NCBI RefSeq assembly: GCF_900141855.1
Contig: NZ_FQYU01000003.1
Coordinates: 62,001 to 126,000, forward strand
DNA length: 64,000 nt
DNA from: Pseudozobellia thermophila
GTDB lineage: Bacteria > Bacteroidota > Bacteroidia > Flavobacteriales > Flavobacteriaceae
Direction: 5' to 3'
Position numbers and translations under genes: made by a program. Each line of letters opens with the position of its first letter. The first letter of the stretch is position 1. The notes beneath the pieces were generated by a model. That model did not search any database, had not been told where the DNA came from, and saw nothing but the letters and a program-made list of their open reading frames with translations. Positions 26,116-35,475 of this stretch are shown one piece after another.

Positions 26116-27198
26116 ATGCTTGCCAAAACCGTTTTTATCAAAAACCGAAGACAGGGTATGCTCTTACTTGCCTTTTTGCTGTTTGTCTCGTTCGGGGCGG
26201 CCCAATCGGCTCCCCGTACTTACGCGGTCCAAAGAACGATCGATACGATCCGCGTCGATGGTTTGGACCGTGAGGCCTCTTGGCGAAAGGCAACATGGAG
26301 TGCCGATTACATCGACATTGAGGGAGATAAGGTGCCCAAGTACCGGACGCGTATGAAAATGCTCTACGACGACGTCTATCTGTATTTTTTTGCCCAAATG
26401 GAAGAACCCCATGTTTGGGGCGACTTGCAACAGCGGGATACCGTTATCTTCTACAACAACGATTTTGAGATTTTTATCGATCCCGACGGGGATACCCACA
26501 ATTATTACGAGTTTGAAATGAATGCCCTAAATACGGTGTGGGACCTATTTCTTACCAAGCCGTATCGAAATCACGGAAAGGTGATCGACAGCTGGGACAT
26601 TCAAGGCCTGAAGACTGCGGTACACATCGATGGCACCCTGAACAGCCCCGACGATACCGATAAAGGATGGAGTGTCGAGATTGCCATACCCTGGAAGGTA
26701 ATTACCGAAGCGAGCAATGCCAATCGCCTTCCCAAAAACGAGTTTTGGCGGATTAACTTTTCACGGGTCAATTGGGACTACGAACTGAAGAACGGCAAAT
26801 ACGCCCGAAAAAGGGACGAACACGGAAAATTTCTGCCCGAGTACAATTGGGTTTGGTCTCCGCAAGGGGTAATTAATATGCACGAGCCCGAACACTGGGG
26901 CTATTTGTACGTGTCCGACACCAAAGTGGGGGAGAAGGTCGATTTTGTAATCCCGAAGGACGAATATATTAAGTGGCATCTTTATGCCCAGTATAGGAGG
27001 TTGCTACATGCCGGTGACGCCTTTAAGAAGGTGAAAAATGAAATTGATGGGGCGCAAGCCGAGATATTGGACCGTGTTGTGCAAGTAAGGGTAGTGGAGT
27101 GCGGTTACGGATGGTACCTTGCCGCCGAAAGTCCGTTTACGAAAGAAACATTGGTCATTAAGGAAGATGGGAAATTTATGGCCTACGATTCAAAATAA
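26116..27198 (+). CDS. Secreted carbohydrate-binding family 9-like protein
   Basis: A 360-residue protein with a signal region (LLLAFLLFVSFGAAQS). A perfect -7 element TATTTTTG at 26082-26089 lies 26 bases before the ATG at 26116, which favours this start over the ATG at 26158. Residues ~35-270 read as a CBM9-like domain: IDTIRVDGLDREASWRKA, RMKMLYDDVYLYFFAQMEEP, FEIFIDPDGDTHNYYEFEMN, WSVEIAIPWKVI and EFWRINFSRVNWDY. A ~70-residue helical tail follows. CBM9-like proteins bind sugars or reducing ends; here it may act in the periplasm with the neighbouring PUL, or independently. Confidence 0.82.
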   Translation: MLAKTVFIKNRRQGMLLLAFLLFVSFGAAQSAPRTYAVQRTIDTIRVDGLDREASWRKATWSADYIDIEGDKVPKYRTRMKMLYDDVYLYFFAQMEEPHVWGDLQQRDTVIFYNNDFEIFIDPDGDTHNYYEFEMNALNTVWDLFLTKPYRNHGKVIDSWDIQGLKTAVHIDGTLNSPDDTDKGWSVEIAIPWKVITEASNANRLPKNEFWRINFSRVNWDYELKNGKYARKRDEHGKFLPEYNWVWSPQGVINMHEPEHWGYLYVSDTKVGEKVDFVIPKDEYIKWHLYAQYRRLLHAGDAFKKVKNEIDGAQAEILDRVVQVRVVECGYGWYLAAESPFTKETLVIKEDGKFMAYDSK

Positions 27199-27259
27199 GA
27201 TCGGTGGCCCCTTTACCCCATACTTTGGCTATTTCTGTGCACCAGTGGGGCCTATAAGG

Positions 27260-28765
27260 TTAGAACGAGGTGCTGGTGGTGCCCTTGACCATGTCGCCAA
27301 AGGCCGGGTGTCGGCTCCATTCCTTTCTTCTTAGCGGGTCGAAGTCGGGATTGTCGGTCGGCATGGCCGCTTTTACCTGTTTTCGCCACTGGCTGAGAAG
27401 ATGGTACAGTTCGTCCCTCTTTTCGGTTTCCGAATCGGCCAGGTTGCGGGTCTCCCCGATATCGTTTCCAAGATGATAAAGTTCCAATCGGTCGTCATCC
27501 ATAAAATGGATCAGTTTCCAATCGCCCTGCCTCACCGCACTGGCCGGCTCGGAATGGTGATAAACGGGATAGTGCCAAAAAACCGTCCGGTCTTGGCCTT
27601 CTTCGGCGCCCCTCAATTGGGGTACGAAACTCTTACCGTCCACCACCTGGTTTTTCGGTAATTCGGCCTTGGCCATTTGGGCGAAGGTCGGAAACAGGTC
27701 TATGCCACAGACAATGGCCTCTGACCGGCTTCCTTTCTTTACGGTTCCGGGCCATTTGACAATGAGGGGCTCTCTAATGCCCCCTTCGTAAACGGTGCCT
27801 TTTTCGGCCCGTAAGGGCTTGTTCGAAGAGGCTATGTATTGAAGGCTGTCCCCTTCGTAATAGGTTAACTTGCTTTGGGCCAACAGGGGAATTTCATCAA
27901 AACGGCTGACCAGGCCCCCATTGTCGGAAAAAAAGACGATGATGGTATCGTCGTCGAGGCCTAGGGCCTCGAGCTTTGTCATAATTCGTCCCACACTGAT
28001 ATCTATATTTTGGACCATAGCGGCATAAACGGCGTTCGACGGATAGCCTTCTACCTTAGGCTTTTTCATGAACTTTTCGATTTGGTCGTTGTGCGCATCG
28101 AGCTGTACGTGTACATCGTAATGTGCCAGGAACAGAAAAAAGGGTTTGTTGCGGTTGGTTTCGATAAAATCGACCCCCATGTCGGTAAGGGCTTCGGAGA
28201 GGATTTTATCGTCCGGAAATTCGGTTGTGGGGGCCATGTCATCATTGTAATTGAAAAATTTACCGCCCCGGTGCACTACGCTGGTATCGTATCCCTGGTT
28301 TTTCGGATGATGCTTTTCCGTCCTGCCCAGATGCCATTTGCCAAAATACCCCGTGGTATAACCGGCGCGTTTTAGCGTCTCACCGATGGTTTCGTAGCTT
28401 AGGGGGAGGAACTGGGTCTTGTTCATGGGTACTTTTAGCTTTTCGTAGGGCCTCCAGTGGCCGGGCAGAAAATCGTTTATTCCTATTCGGGCCGGGTACT
28501 GACCCGTTTGTATGCTGGCCCTTGATGGGGAACAGACGGGATTGGCCGCATAGGCGTTTTCGAAGACCATGCCTTGCCGGGCCAGTGCGGTAATGTTTGG
28601 GGCCTCGTTGAACCGGTTGCCGTATAGGGGCAGGTCGGCCCATCCAAGGTCGTCGGCAAGAATGAACACGATATTGGGCGGCTGCGAAACGGAGGTTTTG
28701 GTTTCTACGGAACGGCAACCTCCAAGGGCAATGAGGGCTAAAGCGTAAAAGGAAATGTACTTCAT
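27260..28765 (-). CDS. Sulfatase (S1 family) lipoprotein, CSPSR motif
   Basis: A 501-residue type I sulfatase hydrolysing sulfate esters on carbohydrates. It has a lipoprotein signal (LIALGGC, Cys17), the metal-site segment NIVFILADDLGW, and the formylglycine motif Cys78-SPSR in NPVCSPSRASIQTGQYPARIG. Further family blocks are GYFGKWHLG, HYDVHVQLDAH, VFFSDNGG and DWKLIHFMDDD. Activity needs a formylglycine-generating enzyme or anSME encoded elsewhere. It converges with the CBM9-like gene. An ACAG-type operator and -7 element lie just upstream at 28782-28827. Its base composition resembles the core genome more than the sulfatases to its right. Confidence 0.93.
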   Translation of the reverse strand: MKYISFYALALIALGGCRSVETKTSVSQPPNIVFILADDLGWADLPLYGNRFNEAPNITALARQGMVFENAYAANPVCSPSRASIQTGQYPARIGINDFLPGHWRPYEKLKVPMNKTQFLPLSYETIGETLKRAGYTTGYFGKWHLGRTEKHHPKNQGYDTSVVHRGGKFFNYNDDMAPTTEFPDDKILSEALTDMGVDFIETNRNKPFFLFLAHYDVHVQLDAHNDQIEKFMKKPKVEGYPSNAVYAAMVQNIDISVGRIMTKLEALGLDDDTIIVFFSDNGGLVSRFDEIPLLAQSKLTYYEGDSLQYIASSNKPLRAEKGTVYEGGIREPLIVKWPGTVKKGSRSEAIVCGIDLFPTFAQMAKAELPKNQVVDGKSFVPQLRGAEEGQDRTVFWHYPVYHHSEPASAVRQGDWKLIHFMDDDRLELYHLGNDIGETRNLADSETEKRDELYHLLSQWRKQVKAAMPTDNPDFDPLRRKEWSRHPAFGDMVKGTTSTSF

Positions 28766-28781
28766 AGAGGCTGATTCTAAC

Positions 28782-28827
28782 TAAATATATGACTCTTGGG
28801 GGTGTTGACCATCCTGTTCTGTGCTGT
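28782..28827 (-). promoter_or_regulatory. PUL operator-promoter: ACAG triple repeat plus -7, reverse-strand sulfatase
   Basis: Reading the minus strand, ACAGC-ACAGA-ACAGG spans 28827-28813. After 23 bases comes TATATTTA at 28789-28782, one base off TAnnTTTG. The spacing is identical to the four other copies in the PUL. The sulfatase ATG is 16 bases downstream. Confidence 0.65.
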
Positions 28828-29024
28828 TGCCCTGTATGTGGTCGGGGATGGTGATGGTGGGGGGAGGCCGGTAGGTAAAACAGAATTAAGTTACCGGTGT
28901 AATTTTAGGTAAATTATGGTAATGAAACCTTAAAAATTTATTCCTAAGGCGATGGTCGATCTTTACAAGGTTCTTGATATCCGGTCGTTCGATAGGTGTT
29001 TTAATTATCATTGACGGTGGAGAC

Positions 29025-32000
29025 CTAGGAAAATTTCTTAATATACTGGGAAGGCGTCATGTTATACTTCTTTTGAAAACATTTGCTAAAGTATTTTGGG
29101 TTGTTGAATCCTACCTTGTAACTGATCTCGGAGATATTCATATTGCTTGTTTCAAAATAGACAGCAGCCTTTTTTAGTCTCAGTTCGTTTATAAATTCAT
29201 TGGGTGTATGATTGGTCCACGCTTTAATTTTAGTAAATAACATGGTACGGCTTACACCTAATTCTTTGGCAAAACTGTTAATGTCGAATTGATGGTTTCC
29301 CAAATTGGTTTCCACAATATGCATTGCTTTGGTGAGCAGTTTTTCATCCAACGAGGTTATGGTAAGTTCGCTGGGTACTACACTGGGCTCTTTAGTGAAT
29401 TTTTCTCTTAAACGACGGGACGAATCCAATAAGTTCTTAATTCTCAATTTAAACTCCCTTAAGTGAAACGGCTTACTTATATAATCATCCGCGCCACTTT
29501 CGAGTCCTTTAAACTTATAAAAAAGAGATGTTCTTGCGGTGAGGAGAATAATGGGAATGTGGCTGGTTTTTAAATTATGCTTTAGTTGGGCGCACAATTC
29601 GGTACCTGCCATCTTGGGCATCATTACATCACTGATTACAAGGTCGGGAAGAAATTGTAAAGCCTTACTAAGCCCAATTTCACCGTCTTCGGCTTCCATA
29701 ATATTGTATTCCCCACTTAATAGGTTTTTAAAGAACGCCCTCAGCTGGTCATTATCTTCAACGATTAAAATTGTGGGCAATTCCTTTTTAATGGTAAAGT
29801 TGTCCGTTGTCGTTAAAAGTGTTTTACGCTCAATATCCGTCAGATGATTTGTATATTGGGTAATGTCGTCACTGAATTTAAAGTTGGGTATAATCTCATC
29901 AGGTTTAAGATGATTTTTGCCCAAAGGTAAACTTATGGTAAATACCGAACCTTCTGACAGCTTACTACTGACCTTAATGCTGCCTTTATGAAGGTCGATG
30001 ATATTTTTGACAATCGATAAACCTATTCCGGTTCCTTTATTGTAGACTTCATCAGGGCCGGTTGAATGGGGCACTTCAAAAAAACGATTAAATATTTGTT
30101 CTAAATATTCTTTTTTTATGCCAATGCCCGAGTCTTGAATTTTGAAATAAATATTGCTTTGATCTAAATCGATGGTTATAGAAATTTCCCCTCCCTCAGG
30201 AGTGTATTTAAACGCGTTGGATAGTAAGTTATAGAAAACCTGCTCTAGTTTTGGGCGATCATAAAACACCAATATTTCATCTCTACTGCTTTTAAAGGTA
30301 TAGTTATAACCTTTGCCTTTGGCAAATTCCGTAAAAGAGAGGAATATTTCATTTACAAATTTTACAATATTGCCTTCTGCTACCTGCAGCTTCGATTGGT
30401 TATCTTCGAGTTTGCGGAATTCCATTAACCTATTGATCAAATGCAGTAAGTGATTGGCACTGCTCTCGATTACCAATAGTTTCTTGTATACAATGCTGCT
30501 TCCCTTGTAATTATTAAGTATTTGCTGTAAGGGTCCCAGAATAAGTGTCAATGGAGTACGAAAATCATGACTGATGTTGGTAAAGAACCTCAATTTGGCC
30601 TCATGGTTTTCTTCTTTCCTTTTGTTTTCCAGCTGCTCCCATCTTAAATCTTGTTTTAATTTGGCCCTAGATTTTAATATGTTATAGAAATAATACATGG
30701 TCACCCCCCCCAATATTCCGTAAAGCATAAATGCCCATATACTTTTCCAAGGTGCCGGAAGAACCGTAATTTTCAATGAGGTAGGGCTTTCGTTCCAGAT
30801 ACCATCATTATTGGCTCCTTTTACTTCAAATAGGTATTCGCCCGGTTTTTGTAGGGTATAATAGGCTTCCGTGTGACTGGTATAGGTCCATGAATCGTCA
30901 AGGCCGACCAAGCGATATGCGTATTGGTTATTTTTGGAATTGATGTAGCTGGGCATGGCAAAATGCAAAGAGAAGTTAGCATTGTCATGACTTAGGGTGA
31001 TTTCATCGGTATATGAAATAGATTTTGACAGAATGTTATTTGCGGCATCGACCGTTACCGAGTTATTTTTAAGTTGCAAATCGGATAGGATAACTGGGGG
31101 CGCATCCATATTTTTGACCAGTTTTTTGGGATTAAAAAGTGTTAGGCCTTCGTTACCCCCAAAATAGATGTTACCGTCATCTTGAATAATACCGGCGTTG
31201 GGACTAAAATCGTTACTGCTCAGAATATTGCGCTGGTCGTATATCGTGGTTTTGTGCGTGTCTCTGTTATATCTAACTATACCTTTGTCGCTACTTAACC
31301 AAATGTGGCCTTCCGCATCTTCCAGTATCGTATGAATGGTAGATATAGGATTTTCTTCATTTAGGTTTACGTGCTCGAACTCACTACCATTAAATCTATA
31401 TAGCCCCAAGGTTTTTGTTCCGACCCAGATAATTCCATGCCGATCCTCATAAACTGTTTTTATATCGTTACCTGAAAAAGCATCGATAAAAAAATGAAAC
31501 ACCTCATAATCGTCTTTTTCTTCATTACGGAATTTTAATAAGTTCAGACCGCCAAGACCTCCCGCCCAGATATTTCCAAATTGGTCAACACAAATGGTTT
31601 TAATAATGTTTGACGAAAGCTTTGGTTTGTTTTCGGTCCATTTGCCATAGACCCGAAATTGTTCAGTGCCGGAATCATAACGAACCAGTCCCTTTCCAAA
31701 AGTTCCGATCCAATAAATTCCATGGGCTCCCTGCTTTATAGAAAAGACCCCTGTTGTTTTTAAATACTCCATGAGTTTATGGGGAATGAAATCCTCAACT
31801 ATCTGATTGGACCTCAGGTCAAATGCTAAAAGGCCATAATTAAGTACTCCTGCCCATAATAAATTGTCATCGACTAGAAATAAGGTTTGAATGCTGTTGG
31901 GTATAAGATTCTCTTTATCCGATAAGCTATAGACCTTTGAAGTACTTTTCTTATGGTTAAGTATGGCAACATCGCCTCCTTCCGTGCCATAGATAAGGTT

Positions 32001-33098
32001 TGAACGTTTGTCCGAAATTATTGCGGTTACCACCGAGTTGGCTAGTTTGGAGTTTTTTAGGTGGTTGAAATTTTCATTGGATGGATCCCAGATATTGACC
32101 CCTCCACTATAGGTGCCCAACCAAATAGTACCATGTTTATCTTTATATATGGCTTTGATGAAGTTTTGGCTTAATGAGGATTCATTCGATTTTATATCGA
32201 AAATTTCATTTTCGGAACCAATGATTCGAACACCTTGGGTCGTTCCCAGCCAGATAGATTTGTCATTTGCTTGCTGTAATACCCTTACATCGGCCGAAAT
32301 CGGTAGTACGGAGTTGGGGGATGAAATATACTTTTCTTTTTGGGTATCGAACAGAACGTAACCGTTGTACTTGGTGGCCAGGCCCAAAACGTTGCTAGAG
32401 GTTTCTATGATATCTTGAATAAATAGGTCTTCTTCGCTATCTTGAAACGGATACTGTTTGAATATGAAGTCGTTTTTTACCCTTTTTTCCAATTTGGCCA
32501 AACCGCCGGCCGTGGCAATCCAAATTTGATTCTTGTGGTCGGAAAAAATTCGTTGAATGTTTCTGAAAGGCAGACCCGTTGAACTACCTTCTTCATAGGG
32601 TATGGTCGTAAAGTTATCATGGGCCCTGTGGTAAATGGCAATTCCATTGGCCGTGCCAAACCAAATTTCACCGTTGGGCATTTCCCTGCTGCAAATAATT
32701 ACATTGTTGCATAATGAATTTGGCTTGTTGTTTTGGTAGTATCTCTTAAAGGAATTTTTGATTGGATCGTATCTATTCAGACCTCTGTACGTACCTACCC
32801 AGATATACCCCTCACTATCTTCATTTATGGTTAGTATGTCGTTGTTGCTGAGGCTGGTAGTGTCTCCGGGGATGTGGGTGAAAACCTTAAATTCGGTGCC
32901 GTTATAAAGGTTCAGTCCATTTCTGGTACCGAACCACATTTGGCCCAATTTATCCTGCTCGATTGCGATTACCGAGTTGTTGGAGAGACCGTCTTTAACG
33001 GATAAATGTCTAAAATTATAGTTCTTTTTCTGCGCAACCGATACCTCCGCAATGAGCAGAAATAATAGAGTCGCCGATGTAAGTCTCGTTTTAAACAT
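29025..33098 (-). CDS. Hybrid two-component system sensor/regulator (HTCS)
   Basis: A 1357-residue one-protein two-component system, the usual PUL regulator in Bacteroidetes. A signal peptide (to ~22) is followed by a periplasmic two-bladed beta-propeller of Reg_prop repeats (~30-720; many IWVGT/IWLGT blades) and a Y_Y_Y domain (~735-800). A membrane helix (~805-825) leads to the histidine kinase (His844 in FTNISHDFRTPLTLILGPL; ATPase NAFKYTPEGGEI, GTGIGLSIVKNIIDLH), a receiver (Asp1157 in DLVISDVMMPKMAG) and a C-terminal AraC-type HTH (SRTMLFTKIKAWTN; VGFNNPKYFSKCFQKKY). It senses a breakdown oligosaccharide in the periplasm and activates PUL promoters. Most likely regulator of the ACAG-repeat promoters in this window (inference). 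A+T-rich relative to the genes left of it. Confidence 0.95.
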   Translation of the reverse strand: MFKTRLTSATLLFLLIAEVSVAQKKNYNFRHLSVKDGLSNNSVIAIEQDKLGQMWFGTRNGLNLYNGTEFKVFTHIPGDTTSLSNNDILTINEDSEGYIWVGTYRGLNRYDPIKNSFKRYYQNNKPNSLCNNVIICSREMPNGEIWFGTANGIAIYHRAHDNFTTIPYEEGSSTGLPFRNIQRIFSDHKNQIWIATAGGLAKLEKRVKNDFIFKQYPFQDSEEDLFIQDIIETSSNVLGLATKYNGYVLFDTQKEKYISSPNSVLPISADVRVLQQANDKSIWLGTTQGVRIIGSENEIFDIKSNESSLSQNFIKAIYKDKHGTIWLGTYSGGVNIWDPSNENFNHLKNSKLANSVVTAIISDKRSNLIYGTEGGDVAILNHKKSTSKVYSLSDKENLIPNSIQTLFLVDDNLLWAGVLNYGLLAFDLRSNQIVEDFIPHKLMEYLKTTGVFSIKQGAHGIYWIGTFGKGLVRYDSGTEQFRVYGKWTENKPKLSSNIIKTICVDQFGNIWAGGLGGLNLLKFRNEEKDDYEVFHFFIDAFSGNDIKTVYEDRHGIIWVGTKTLGLYRFNGSEFEHVNLNEENPISTIHTILEDAEGHIWLSSDKGIVRYNRDTHKTTIYDQRNILSSNDFSPNAGIIQDDGNIYFGGNEGLTLFNPKKLVKNMDAPPVILSDLQLKNNSVTVDAANNILSKSISYTDEITLSHDNANFSLHFAMPSYINSKNNQYAYRLVGLDDSWTYTSHTEAYYTLQKPGEYLFEVKGANNDGIWNESPTSLKITVLPAPWKSIWAFMLYGILGGVTMYYFYNILKSRAKLKQDLRWEQLENKRKEENHEAKLRFFTNISHDFRTPLTLILGPLQQILNNYKGSSIVYKKLLVIESSANHLLHLINRLMEFRKLEDNQSKLQVAEGNIVKFVNEIFLSFTEFAKGKGYNYTFKSSRDEILVFYDRPKLEQVFYNLLSNAFKYTPEGGEISITIDLDQSNIYFKIQDSGIGIKKEYLEQIFNRFFEVPHSTGPDEVYNKGTGIGLSIVKNIIDLHKGSIKVSSKLSEGSVFTISLPLGKNHLKPDEIIPNFKFSDDITQYTNHLTDIERKTLLTTTDNFTIKKELPTILIVEDNDQLRAFFKNLLSGEYNIMEAEDGEIGLSKALQFLPDLVISDVMMPKMAGTELCAQLKHNLKTSHIPIILLTARTSLFYKFKGLESGADDYISKPFHLREFKLRIKNLLDSSRRLREKFTKEPSVVPSELTITSLDEKLLTKAMHIVETNLGNHQFDINSFAKELGVSRTMLFTKIKAWTNHTPNEFINELRLKKAAVYFETSNMNISEISYKVGFNNPKYFSKCFQKKYNMTPSQYIKKFS

Positions 33099-33326
33099 TT
33101 TTACCGTTTCAGTAGATCGGATGATATACCTACCTTACACTTGGTTGGACAAAGCAAACGTATTTTGTGCGTCTTTTCGATTTGGCCCTTTCCCATATGA
33201 GATCAAGATTATCAATTTAAAAAGAACGATAAAAGTCACTTATCCCTTAACTAAATTTAGTGAAATGTAATTAATAGGCTACACGGGTCTTATTGGTAAA
33301 GTTAATACGTTCGTATAAAAAGTGTA

Positions 33327-33372
33327 TCGGGACAGTACAGGACACTAACCTTGTTTATGAACTTTATTTTTG
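33327..33372 (+). promoter_or_regulatory. PUL operator-promoter upstream of the sulfatase row (ahead of a sulfatase remnant)
   Basis: TCGGG-ACAGT-ACAGG (33327-33341; the first 5-mer is degenerate) is followed after 23 bases by a perfect -7 element TATTTTTG at 33365-33372. Spacing matches the other copies. The next sequence downstream is a sulfatase C-terminal remnant (33475), and the first intact sulfatase gene starts at 33722. Confidence 0.65.
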
Positions 33373-33474
33373 AAAACAAGTGCGATCCGTTGGATTGTGT
33401 GATAGAATTGCACTACACATTCCCTTTTTGTGTTTGTTAAATGATCTTTAGGGTTAGGTTTTGATTTTTAATGA

Positions 33475-33690
33475 TTTAGGACGGGGCGGATGAGGGCGCC
33501 TGTATGTCACATCGTTACTGTGAAAGCCTATAAGCTAATAGTACTTGATCCGGTAAGAAAGCCATATGAAAAAATTCAACTCTACCCTGTTCATGAAGAT
33601 ATCTTTGAGAGGAGGAATATAGCTGATCAAAATCCCGGGACGGTAACGATAATTACTGAAATTATGGGAAACAAGTATTTGAAACCCTAA
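33475..33690 (+). pseudogene. C-terminal remnant of a lost sulfatase
   Basis: A 71-codon open stretch ends at a TAA and lacks any N-terminal domain. Its translation contains AYKLIVLDPV, EKIQLYPVHEDIFERRNIA and NPGTVTIITEIMG, the pattern that closes sulfatases (K-L-I, then E/Q-L-Y-D/P-x-x-x-D, N-I-A-D-x-x-P-x-x-V). The same pattern ends the intact sulfatases nearby, for example ELYSLSEDIGETTDL. An in-frame stop lies immediately upstream (33472-33474). It sits between an ACAG-type promoter (33327) and the intact sulfatase at 33722, suggesting deletion of a whole sulfatase gene that once headed the operon. Could be chance, but motif order argues against it. Confidence 0.6.
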
Positions 33691-33721
33691 GTGTTCACCT
33701 TAGAAGAAAACGAGTAAATCA

Positions 33722-35119
33722 ATGAGATATATCCTTGGCCTTCTAATAGTGCTTGCTGTATGTATTGGTTCATGTAGTGTAATAGATAAGAAAAAATCTA
33801 TACCAAATATAATAATCATAAACGTAGACGATCTGGGTTGGAAAGACCTTGGCTTTATGGGTAGCCAATACTATGAAACACCAAATATAGATTATCTCGC
33901 TGGCCAAGGTATGGTCTTTACCAATGGTTATGCTTCAGCCTCCAATTGCGCCCCAAGTAGGGCATGCCTTATGACAGGGCAGTGGACACCCCGGCACGGC
34001 ATATATACGGTATCGCCATCTACCCGCGGAAAATCTGAAGACCGAAAGCTGGTTCCAGTAAAGAACACCCACACCCTGGATAAAAAACATAAGATATTGC
34101 CAGCAGTTTTACAAGAAAACGGGTATGTCACCTGTCATGCCGGGAAATGGCATTTGAGTGACAACCCCATGGAATATGGGTTTGATCTGAATATAGGGGG
34201 CGGGCATAATGGCCTTCCCAAGAGTTATTATCCGCCTTATAAAAATGTAACCATAGAAAAAGGTAGTGCTGAATACCTCACAGATTTGATCATGGAAAAA
34301 GCATTGCAATTTGTAGACACCGTACAAAAGCCGTTTTACTTAAATTACTCGCCCTACGCCGTTCACGTACCCATAATGCCCGTGGATAGTTTATTGGGAA
34401 AATATAGGTCTAAAACCCCTTGGAACGGACAAGGCGATCCCGAATATGCTACTATGGTGGAGAATTTGGACAGGAATATAGGGTTGTTGCTATCCAAATT
34501 AAAAGAACGGAATCTTTTCCACAATACCTTAATTGTTTTTACTTCGGATAATGGAGGTTTATATGGCATAACGAAACAAAAGCCTTTAAGAGCGGGAAAA
34601 GGAAGTTATTATGAGGGTGGAATAAGAGTGCCGTTTTTCTTTGTCTTAATGGATCAAATTGATCCAAGTAGTAAAACGGATGTTCCCATAACCAATTTGG
34701 ATATATTCCCAACGGTATTGGATTATGTTGGGATCAAAGATAGTTCATTGCAATTGGACGGTAATAGTCTAAAACCTTTGCTTGAAAAGAATGTTGGGCA
34801 TATGGTACGCCCACTATATTGGCATTTTCCCATTTACCTCGAAGCTTATAAGGTCGAGGATAATGAAAATAGGGACCCTTTGTTCAGGACCCGTCCAGGA
34901 TCCGTTATCAGAAAAGGCGATTGGAAGCTTCATTATTATTTTGAGGATAACGGCATAGAACTATACAGCTTATCGGAAGATATTGGTGAGACAACCGACC
35001 TGGTTAAAAGATATCCGGAAAAAACCAATGAGCTTCTGGGGCTTTTGCAAACGTGGTGGACAGAAACGGATGCACCAATACCCACCACGTTTAACCCTGA
35101 ATATACCAATAAGAATTAA
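33722..35119 (+). CDS. Sulfatase (S1 family) lipoprotein, CAPSR motif
   Basis: A 465-residue sulfatase with a lipoprotein-like signal (VCIGSC, Cys18), metal-site IIINVDDLGWKDLGFMG and formylglycine Cys76 in SASNCAPSRACLMTGQWTPR. Other family blocks are CHAGKWHL, YSPYAVHVPI, VFTSDNGGLYGITKQKPLRAGKGSYYEGGIRVPF-type segment (read in parts), and DWKLHYYFEDNGIELYSL. The second Cys within the motif (CLM) is not unusual. It is the first intact gene of a row of five plus-strand sulfatases. Nature of the sulfated sugar is not evident from sequence. Confidence 0.93.
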   Translation: MRYILGLLIVLAVCIGSCSVIDKKKSIPNIIIINVDDLGWKDLGFMGSQYYETPNIDYLAGQGMVFTNGYASASNCAPSRACLMTGQWTPRHGIYTVSPSTRGKSEDRKLVPVKNTHTLDKKHKILPAVLQENGYVTCHAGKWHLSDNPMEYGFDLNIGGGHNGLPKSYYPPYKNVTIEKGSAEYLTDLIMEKALQFVDTVQKPFYLNYSPYAVHVPIMPVDSLLGKYRSKTPWNGQGDPEYATMVENLDRNIGLLLSKLKERNLFHNTLIVFTSDNGGLYGITKQKPLRAGKGSYYEGGIRVPFFFVLMDQIDPSSKTDVPITNLDIFPTVLDYVGIKDSSLQLDGNSLKPLLEKNVGHMVRPLYWHFPIYLEAYKVEDNENRDPLFRTRPGSVIRKGDWKLHYYFEDNGIELYSLSEDIGETTDLVKRYPEKTNELLGLLQTWWTETDAPIPTTFNPEYTNKN

Positions 35120-35475
35120 GTTGAAAAGTTTATGTTCAAGACCTTGTGCACTATGGGTGGTTTTGTATCCGATAGAGCCTTATTTAACAGTCCGGGTTAA
35201 TTGGGAGGGGCTAGGTAACAGTTTCCCAACCGCTATAATCGTCACCTTATAATAGGTATGCTGTGGAGTGTTGGCTGGTTAACCTACGGATTAGGGGGTA
35301 CCATATAGATAAAAATCTTTGGAGAATTATCCAGTACTGGAATATTCTTGACATTTTGAAGCTGGTCTTATCAGTGGGATTGGAATTTTCCTCGGGGTAG
35401 TTTGCAAATTACCTTAAGACAAAACGCGAAAGAAGTTTTGACCACATGGGCCCAATGGGTAAAATTTAAATAAAA
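35120..35475. other. 356-base intergenic stretch with no supported gene
   Basis: The stretch lies between two sulfatases. The plus strand has a 38-codon open stretch ending at 35472 (contains QITLRQNAKEVLTTWAQW), too short to distinguish a gene remnant from chance. No hairpin terminator, ACAG operator or clean -7/-33 pair is seen. Confidence 0.5.

Noticed and set aside
35370-35472. Short open plus-strand stretch (contains QITLRQNAKEVLTTWAQW) before a sulfatase
   Set aside because: Possibly the end of another lost gene, but ~35 codons are too few to separate from chance, and no family is recognised.
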